Shown here piece after piece: positions 54,746 through 61,174 of a DNA stretch of 61,174 bases (position 1 is its first letter; every line of letters starts with the position of its first letter). Position numbers and translations under genes: made by a program. The stretch lies in assembly GCF_000227135.1 (NCBI RefSeq), contig NC_018258.1:1107543-1168716 (forward strand). The letters are read 5' to 3'. This DNA is from Leishmania donovani (Eukaryota; Euglenozoa; Kinetoplastea; Trypanosomatida; Trypanosomatidae). The notes below the pieces were generated by a model. The model saw only the letters and a program-made list of their open reading frames with translations, was not told where the DNA came from and searched no databases.

Positions 54746-56260
54746 AAATAACACGCCGATGTGCCGGATTCGCGCTAAAATCACTCGGGCTTACTTACGA
54801 GAGCGGCTCTTGAGGCGTTCCAGGTAGCTTTCAAGGTTCTTCTGCACCTCAGGTCGCAGCATATATTGTGTGAAAAACTCTGTATCGTAGTTGCGGTCGT
54901 CCTCGGTGGCAAGCAACCGCAAGTATTCGCAGCGCACCATATCACGAGCCACCCGACGCGCCTGCTGCGGCACGCTGAGAAAGCGTTCCGCCTGCTGGTA
55001 GGCCGCTTCGATTGTGCTTTCTTCATCGGCGGCCACCTCATCAATGAGCCCGAGGTTTCGCGCATCGTCGGCCACGGGTGTCTCGCCCAGCTGCAGCATC
55101 CGCTCCGCCTGGCGCGAGCCCAGCAGGTAGGCATAGGCTGATACAGTCCAAGGCGGCGCGACGAGTCCCAACTTGGACTCGTTAAGACCGATGTGGTAGA
55201 GCCGGTTGTTGTTCGTGTTGTCCTTCGGCCCGCGAGCCATCACACGGTAGTCGCAGCCCATCGCGATGATACAGCCCGCCGCCGGTGAGTTGCCGGTGAT
55301 GGCCGCGATGATTGGCTTGGGGAAAGAGTTGAAGATGAGCCACATCTCCTGGAAGCTCTGCCAGAAGACCGCGATGCGATCCGGCTTCGGGTTATGCACC
55401 TCGGAGAACTCCAGTCCAGCCGAGAAGACTGTCGGAATCGCAGAGGAGATGATCACAGCCTTCGTCTCCTCGTTGTTTCCAAGCCACAGCATCCACTGGT
55501 TCAGCTCCTGGAAGAGCTCCAGGCTCATCGAGTTCACCGGGGCACGGGCCAGCTGCACGTTTGTGATGCCCTTCTCATTTGTGTTGATTCTCAGAAGCTT
55601 GGGCACCTCTGTCGGCTTCTTCGGGGGCTCGAACTCTGGCTGCGCGCCGTCGCTGCGCTTCGATCCCGCAGGAGCGGCATTCGTGTCTTGATGCCGGTCA
55701 TGCAGAGCCACCCTCAGTTGCGGCGGCACACCAGGCAGCGGCTGCCACTGGAAGCGGTACTGCGTGAGCTGAAACAGCCCCGGCTTGACGCCAAGAGTGC
55801 GGGCGCCACGGGTGAGAGTGGACGATATGGCGCGGCGCATGATCGCAGAAGTGCTGCGACGACAGCAAACAACAAGGCGGTGCGACAAGAATATGGGATA
55901 TGGTGGGTCTTCGTTGGAGGCCTGGCGGACGCGGCGGCGAAGAGACGACTGCACAGAAGGGGGAGAGGTGCGACAAGAGGTTCAGGAGCAAGCGGAGAGC
56001 AAGAATGGATAATGCACATGTGCGCACGTTGTAGTAGAGCCCGCGAGCAGTTTGGTGTTCCGAGCGTCGTTCGATGAGACACCGCGCGTGCCGAAAGCCA
56101 ACCGCGCAACAGCGTCGGACCCGCGTCGGAGCCACGTCTTATTGAACCGCATCCTTCTCTTCCGGCAGGGTTTCGCCCATGCAGGCTTAATCGGTATCCA
56201 CAGCGTCTCCACCATAACATCAGAGACGCATCTTTTCCGATAAGAGCGCACCCCATGCAA
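54746..56260 (-). repeat. Duplicated block carrying enoyl-CoA isomerase, copy 2
   Basis: Second copy of the 1.5 kb block at 26218-27712, in the same orientation 28.5 kb away. An R1 repeat lies 48 bases to its left and an R2 repeat about 40 bases to its right. Confidence 0.85.
54791..55840 (-). CDS. Enoyl-CoA isomerase-like protein, copy 2, with altered oxyanion-hole region
   Basis: A 349-aa paralogue of the isomerase at 26262-27290, with the same basic mitochondrial presequence and the same start. The catalytic Glu is kept (GLNESKLG). Differences cluster in and near the active site. FSAGLDLVEV becomes FSAGLEFSEV. SPAGGC becomes SPAAGC, placing Ala at the Gly that corresponds to the second oxyanion-hole donor of crotonases. 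APPWVMPAY becomes APPWTVSAY. A block before the C-terminus also differs (VARDMVRCEYLRLLATEDDR). A seven-residue net insertion follows PLPGVP in the N-terminal linker. It may have a different substrate preference or reduced activity; whether it is catalytic cannot be told from sequence. Confidence 0.88.
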   Translation of the reverse strand: MRRAISSTLTRGARTLGVKPGLFQLTQYRFQWQPLPGVPPQLRVALHDRHQDTNAAPAGSKRSDGAQPEFEPPKKPTEVPKLLRINTNEKGITNVQLARAPVNSMSLELFQELNQWMLWLGNNEETKAVIISSAIPTVFSAGLEFSEVHNPKPDRIAVFWQSFQEMWLIFNSFPKPIIAAITGNSPAAGCIIAMGCDYRVMARGPKDNTNNNRLYHIGLNESKLGLVAPPWTVSAYAYLLGSRQAERMLQLGETPVADDARNLGLIDEVAADEESTIEAAYQQAERFLSVPQQARRVARDMVRCEYLRLLATEDDRNYDTEFFTQYMLRPEVQKNLESYLERLKSRSRK

Positions 56261-56298
56261 CGCTCACGTATATAACCATGCCTGGTTGTCAATTCTCT

Positions 56299-56870
56299 GT
56301 CAGAGAATATGAGTTTCGTTCAGGTCTACTCACCGGCCTCCCACAGACCCCACCCCTCTCTGCGTGGTGCGGCGGCAGNNNNNNNNNNNNNNNNNNNNNN
56401 NNNNNNNNNNNNNNNNNNNNNNNNNNNNNNNNNNNNNNNNNNNNNNNNNNNNNNNNNNNNNNNNNNNNNNNNNNNNNGTGCGGCGGCAGCCGCCGACACA
56501 CACGCGCCACAGCCATGCGCCGACTCCGTTATCTCAGCGAACGGTCCCTGCCTCGAACTCAGCTCACCCGCCTCCTAGCAGCCGCTCCCACTGTGCCGGC
56601 CGCCACCCCCTGGTGCATCCCCCTCCTCGGGGTGACACGCCGGCTCCGCACACCAGCACGCAGCGCGAGGGCGGGGCGTGGGGTACACTCGAGTTCCCCT
56701 GACACTTCGCGCATCATATAAGTGAGAGAAACGCGTGCACGGTCGCCGGCCCCGCCGACGCCACGTCAGCCAGGACCTGAACGCCAACATCAGCAGCGAT
56801 ACATCGCCCTGGCCGCCCCAGCCCGTTGGCGCTGGGCCCTGGAATACGACGCGCTGAGGTGTTTCCCCGT
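56299..56870 (+). repeat. R2 repeat, SIDER-like, copy d, with assembly gap
   Basis: Bases 56299-56378 recur at 61094-61173. After the gap the sequence resembles copy c (43530-43880), then shows a deletion that removes the ccagaggtggttcag block and ends at cgctgaggtg. It lies between isomerase copy 2 and the HAD phosphatase gene. Confidence 0.75.
56379..56477. other. Assembly gap (99 N)
   Basis: Run of N. The 12 bases on its left (gtgcggcggcag) are repeated immediately on its right, and the copy at the window end reads through this point without extra sequence. Confidence 0.99.
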
Positions 56871-57972
56871 GATTACGGCTGAGACGTAGGAGAAAGCGAA
56901 GTGAAAAAGGAAACAGAGAAAAGGCCGAGACACCTCAGCACACCAACATATATACACATCGATATGTATGGATATATACGCAACCTGCGAGGAGGGCGAG
57001 GGGATGTGATGTGGGACGATCAGGAATATCCGAGGCAGGGGATCAAAGAATGGGGAGCGCTAAACAAGCGGCAGAGGAGCGAAAAAGGAAAAATGAGCTG
57101 AGGGGAGGAAGGTGATCACCTCAGCGGAACACGAGGAGGAGTGCTGCCCTGTGCGCGAGCTACGCAAGTGGCGCCGGTAGGAACTTTAAGAAACCTTCGT
57201 CTTTGGCCGTGACGTGAACCCACGCCCGGAGGTCTAGCTTGCTTTCTAGCGCCGGTAGTCGGGGTGGCGTTGTGTGTGTGTGGGTGTGGGTGGGTGGGTG
57301 GGTGGGTGGGGGGAGGGCGCTAACGTAACGGAAGGGCAGAACAGAACCTGCTGAGCGCTCGATGCAGTCACCGGTGGCACGGGAGGGGCATTAGAGCCCC
57401 GAAACTTGAGAGCGAGGCGAAAACAAACGAAAGCGAGCAGGCAGCAGCAGAGAGTACAACCCAAGCCATGTGCAGCCTGAAACCCCTGTGGCACGGCAAA
57501 AGGGAGGGGGAGGAGACACGGCACAGCAAAAAGGATGGCGGCACTACATGGAGGAAGAGGGATCAGCAGTGAAAGCCGCGCAGAGCACCCCACTCCCACG
57601 TGTGCGTTTTCAAGCCTCACTGGCGCAGTGGAGAACCCATAGTAGCTGGCGAAGCGTGGCAGCGTACAGCGGTGCTCCTCTGTCTTCAAGAGCCCTGCGG
57701 AGAGCCCAGATTTACATGCTGTATGACCCACCCACCGCAGCGGTACGTCAAGCTCCAGTATCGGCTGCACGGCAAAGCACTTTTTGATGAACATCTCCTC
57801 TGCGTTCTTCTCCAGGGTTGTCTCGGGCGCCGTATGAGCTGTCGTGCGCTACAACCACGACTGCACCAACGAGGACAACATGAGAGACCGTCCCTGCACC
57901 ACAAGTAGGAAAATAAACGCAATACACCTCGTTCTCATGAAAGGACGTACGGCACCTCCTGCTGCCACTCAC
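56871..57972. other. Intergenic spacer, 3' region of the HAD phosphatase gene
   Basis: No supported gene. Contains a TG run and a G-quadruplex-like tract at 57282-57317. The 182-aa minus-strand frame 57246-57794 shows biased composition and no domain. Confidence 0.5.
57282..57317 (+). repeat. GGGT-repeat tract, potential G-quadruplex
   Basis: At least seven G-triplets separated by T or TGT, ending in a GGGGGGAGGG run. It is on the non-transcript strand, so the RNA would carry CCCA repeats. Confidence 0.85.
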
Positions 57973-59067
57973 TCACGATGGCAAGAAGCAGGCGAGAGAC
58001 TCGGCAACGTACTTTGGCATCAGCGCTGTCTTGCCTTGCTTCTCCGCCTCCTCCACATCCGCCAACCCTTCGACGCCGCTCAGCACTAGCATGCTCTGGC
58101 ATCCGGCCGCATTGCCAAACGCCACATCCGTGGTCAGCCGGTCACCGATCATGATGCACTCCTCTCGCGGATTCGTGATACCCTCAGCCGCAAACAATAT
58201 ATTCGCCATGTCCTTGTGAGGCTTCCCACAGACGGCATCCGGCCGCTTTCCGACAGCGGTGCACAGAGCGCTCACCATGGATCCAGCGCCTGGGATCATG
58301 GTGCCATCGCGACCGACCGGCAGCTGTGGATCCTCGTTCGTGGCCACGAACAGAGGCGGCGTGTGCGACTCCTCTCGCAGGTCCTTTGGTGGGCCTTGCA
58401 GAGCAAGGGACCCGTACGCCAGCTTGAGGATGTTGAAATGCTTGTCAAGCCCAACGACGACAGCAGCGGCGTTCAGGTCGGAGAGCGAAATCTTCTCCGC
58501 ACTGTTGGTGCCGGCCTGCACCATGCGGCATGTCTTGCCGTTGCACACCACCAGGCGCTTCTGCGGCGGCGGCAGGCACGGAACACGCCACGCGCTGCCA
58601 AGCGCATCCGTGTCGTAGCCTCCAGCGCGCTCCGCATCGTGCAGCTCCACACCGTAAGTGATAAACCCCGGGGCAAGTACCTGCTGCAGCTCATCGTGCA
58701 GCCCCTGCTCACCAATCACGAACACATTCCCGTGCACCAGCGGCTCCTCTCCAGGCACGTCTGCTTTACCCAGCAGCTGCCTCAGTCGCAGCGCCGCCGT
58801 GTACGCGCTGTTGTAGCACTCTTCCATTGTCACGCCCTCGATTCCCTTAGCCTTGAGGCTCTGCAGCAACTGCTCGCGAGAAAGCGACGCGTTGTTCGAG
58901 AGAAAGCGGATTTGCTTGCCTTGGCCGCGCAGGTACTGCAGCGTCTCTGGCACACGGTCGATCACGTGCCCGCCGCACCAGATCACGCCGTCAATGTCGA
59001 GCAGCACGTACTTCAGAGGCGAGGCCACGAGTCGCGCAGCCAGCGCTGCAGTCATTTGCTCTGGCAT
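57973..59067 (-). CDS. HAD-superfamily phosphatase (p-nitrophenylphosphatase / phosphoglycolate phosphatase type)
   Basis: A 364-aa enzyme of the HAD IIA group (NagD/PGP/chronophin), magnesium-dependent phosphatases acting on small phosphometabolites such as 2-phosphoglycolate. Motif I is LLDIDGVIW with nucleophile Asp24 and acid/base Asp26, motif II is the Ser in RFLSNNAS, the motif III lysine is in GKPHKDM, and motif IV is MIGDRLTTD. The C2-type cap lies between motifs II and III. The start at 59067 (MPEQMTAALAARL) places motif I at the usual distance from the N-terminus; the open frame extends to 59214. The exact substrate is not determined. A related, broken copy lies just upstream (59540-60560). 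Confidence 0.92.
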   Translation of the reverse strand: MPEQMTAALAARLVASPLKYVLLDIDGVIWCGGHVIDRVPETLQYLRGQGKQIRFLSNNASLSREQLLQSLKAKGIEGVTMEECYNSAYTAALRLRQLLGKADVPGEEPLVHGNVFVIGEQGLHDELQQVLAPGFITYGVELHDAERAGGYDTDALGSAWRVPCLPPPQKRLVVCNGKTCRMVQAGTNSAEKISLSDLNAAAVVVGLDKHFNILKLAYGSLALQGPPKDLREESHTPPLFVATNEDPQLPVGRDGTMIPGAGSMVSALCTAVGKRPDAVCGKPHKDMANILFAAEGITNPREECIMIGDRLTTDVAFGNAAGCQSMLVLSGVEGLADVEEAEKQGKTALMPKYVAESLACFLPS

Positions 59068-59539
59068 CGCGGAAAGGATCTGTCGTGGCACGTTGTTTCT
59101 GTCGGTGTAGGGAGGCCCCGGAGCAGTGACGGGGAAGGAGAGGTGCGGAGGAATGAAACAGGAGCGCAGAGAGGATGCCTGCACAGCGGCACACGGCGGA
59201 CTTGCCGGCTTCATGTAAAGGCGTTTGCAGGCAGAGCTGCTGCGATGCTATTGAGCAGGTGACACCGGCGGCTCTGGCGCATGCAGGACATACCGCTGAA
59301 ACCGGAGGAGACATGCATGCGCCGCCGAGAGAAGAAAGGGCAGCAAGATCGCTTTCACGTTCTCTTTTGGTTCTTCGGCTTACATTGGCTTCGTGTTTGC
59401 TCGCCAGACACGTGATCACGATGTCGATGCGCCACAGCTGCTAGAGCATAGTGGGCCGTGGTCAGATGGAGGAGACCGGGGGAGGACACTGTGACAGACG
59501 AGCACGCTGGCTGCCTCATCGTGCGTGTCCGTTCATGTT
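59068..59539. other. Spacer between HAD phosphatase and its pseudogene
   Basis: Upstream region of the HAD gene with purine-rich plus-strand runs at about 59320-59345. No gene seen. Confidence 0.45.
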
Positions 59540-60560
59540 CGAGAGCTCAAGAACGTCAACGAGCGCGTCGATTCCAAAGTCCGGTACGCCGTGCAACTTT
59601 CGTATCGCCAGTAGCTCCCGGCGAGCTAGCTTGTGTGCACCACCCAGCACCCACGCTGGGCGAGCACCAACGCGTTTGCAGGGCTGGATGTCCGTTATGA
59701 GGCAGCCCCCCCCCCCCACCGCGTTAGCGCCTGCAGTGGGAAAGAGCGTTGTGGTCCTGCGCCCCCTTCTCACTTAGCAGGTGGCACATGGTTGAGCTAG
59801 GCCTGCCGCGCAGCATGCCTGGCTAGCAACCCAGCGCTGTCACACACAGCCGCGAAGAGGGCATCAGAGAAGGGAAGTAGAGCTATCTGCTGTCCTGCCG
59901 CATGGTGGTTGGTGGCGGCTGGCGCAGCCTTTGTGGTGAGCAACAGAGTCACCATGCTTGCCAGCTCCGTCGTGCTTATAATTTAGTCCACTCCACCTAC
60001 GGCTGTAGGGGCCAGGTTTGTCAGAGGTACCTTTCTTTGGCTTCCAGCATTCCGCGAGGAATGCGAGAATGGGCTCTGTTAGTGCACTCGCCATCATATC
60101 GCGTTAGCAAGGCGCCGGGAGCATCTCAGAGCCGTACACAGGGGACCAGGGCACAAGTACACCATTCAACGCGTCCTACAGGCCGACAGATCCGAGAACA
60201 AAGGCATTACCGGGAGCATGCTTGTCCTTGGGGCTGCCAACCTGTTCCCCACATACACACAGAGCACTCGTAAAGACACCGGTGCATATTTCGCGCACGT
60301 GAGCACTGTGAGTGCCGAGAGATGCAAACCGAGCGATGAGGTCGATGCGACTCAGCAGAACTGTGCTTGCAATGCAAAAAAGGGTGCTTCCGGAAGGAGC
60401 GCAGGTTTGCGAGGGCCTCCGAGATGCGCGCGATGAGGGTCTCGCCACAGCAGACAACTCCATCGAGGTCTCGCGAGAAGTTGCCGATGGGGTCCACGAG
60501 CTCCCGAGCTTGAATCAGTGCTGCGAGAGAAGGCGCACTGCTCTGGGACAGGTGCAACTC
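59540..60560 (-). pseudogene. Degenerate HAD-superfamily phosphatase paralogue
   Basis: Fragments in different minus-strand frames follow the order of the intact gene. DLDGVVCCGETLIARISEAL (motif I region, near 60450) is followed, after a frameshift near 60395, by a stretch resembling the segment after RFLSNN. Next come GNAFVLGSVGL near 60180-60210 (intact: GNVFVIGEQGL), a stop, and VLVPWSPVYGSEML. Near the end, CLITDIQPCKRVGARP and a VLGGAHKLARRELL stretch match the motif IV and C-terminal helix region. Stops, shifts and a 12-C run at 59706-59717 break it. Divergence is high, so this is an old duplicate or a relic of a different paralogue. Confidence 0.75.
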
Positions 60561-61093
60561 TGACTCGGCGATCGCTGCGTGCGGCGTTGCTTGTGTCCTT
60601 TCCCGTTGTCGAACAGAGTCCAAAGTCACCTGATGAAAACAGGGACACGTGAAGCCACGGAGGTCGAGGTGGACATCCAGACGTCGCACTTGCACCGAAG
60701 AAAAACCTCCACCAAGGTCACACACCTCCGCCTGTGCAAACGGCTATCAGCATGCGCCATCTCTCCACACACACGAAAAAAAAAAACGACATAGGATTGA
60801 ATGTACTCATCGGTTCCAGCGGTGATGGTGCGCCGACCCAGCGGCGCGCTCAGGGAAAACGCGGCTGCGGGCACGGTTCACTCGAAGCGGGGGATTCCTT
60901 TGCCTTTGGCATGGGTGTGCGTGTGCATTGTTGGTCTCCCGCGCCGCTGGTGTTCGAGCCCCTCCGCGTCCGTTCCGCGACGACGCGTTCGAAGAGCGTG
61001 CCAGCGTGAGCACAGCAGAAGCCGACCAGGACAACACCAGAAAGCCATTCAGGCAGACAAGGAAAAGACAGATCTGGAAAAGTGCCCAGAGCC
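60561..61093. other. Right-end spacer
   Basis: No supported gene up to the R2 fragment at the window end. Contains a ten-A run near 60777-60786. Confidence 0.45.
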
Positions 61094-61174
61094 CAGAGAA
61101 TATGAGTTTCGTTCAGGTCTACTCACCGGCCTCCCACAGACCCCACCCCTCTCTGCGTGGTGCGGCGGCAGCCG
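61094..61174 (+). repeat. R2 repeat fragment, cut by window end
   Basis: Matches 56299-56378 base for base by eye and continues three bases further in agreement with the sequence after the gap there. It is the left edge of another R2-type element. Confidence 0.85.

Noticed and set aside
1..61174. CRISPR arrays, operators, riboswitches or bacterial-type signals
   Set aside because: Gene organisation and content are those of a kinetoplastid nuclear chromosome; no spaced short-repeat array was seen.

Overview
The window looks like nuclear chromosomal DNA of a Leishmania species. It is GC-rich. Every convincing gene lies on the minus strand, none shows an intron, and each is separated from the next by long spacers whose plus strand is purine-rich. 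The minus-strand transcript is therefore rich in polypyrimidine tracts, as expected for polycistronic transcription with trans-splicing. The gene content (ARF1, a PEMT-type methyltransferase, tandem 3'-nucleotidase/nucleases, mitochondrial enoyl-CoA isomerase) resembles, from memory, a segment of L. major chromosome 31. The species is not determined; a Viannia-type genome is possible but is inference.

In the direction of transcription (right to left) the order is: a decayed HAD phosphatase pseudogene (about 60.5-59.5 kb) and an intact HAD phosphatase (59.1-58.0); an enoyl-CoA isomerase paralogue (55.8-54.8) between repeats; an SNF2 ATPase (51.9-49.1); three tandem class I nuclease copies (48.7-41.9), the first intact, the second with one in-frame TGA at the catalytic N-terminal Trp, the third degenerate; a PEMT-family methyltransferase (40.2-39.5); ARF1 (36.5-36.0); a Fes1/HspBP1-like Hsp70 exchange factor (32.8-31.4); an M1-type metallopeptidase-like protein (29.6-27.7); the second isomerase copy (27.3-26.3); a small single-pass membrane protein (25.5-25.0); and four long, Ser-rich, probably disordered kinetoplastid-type proteins (21.5-3.0).

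Two interspersed repeat families occur, all copies in the same orientation. R1 is an unclassified repeat of about 0.7-0.9 kb with a C-run/G-run palindrome in its middle (1-329, 30053-31315, 33943-34797, 53873-54697). R2 is a SIDER-like repeat (7241-7845, 22559-23163, about 43505-44040, 56299-56870 and the window end). The first two R2 copies appear to differ at one base in 605. All five assembly gaps fall inside these repeats, and at least two (probably three) look like unmerged contig overlaps.

There is no obvious functional operon; genes in such arrays are generally regulated after transcription. The most notable observations are the TGA-interrupted nuclease, the near-identical 605 bp repeats flanking three genes, active-site changes in the duplicated isomerase, a C-terminal motif shared by two neighbouring uncharacterised proteins, a shortened M1 zinc-site spacing, and a tRNA-Arg-like relic. 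All statements come from reading the sequence; no alignment or database search was run.
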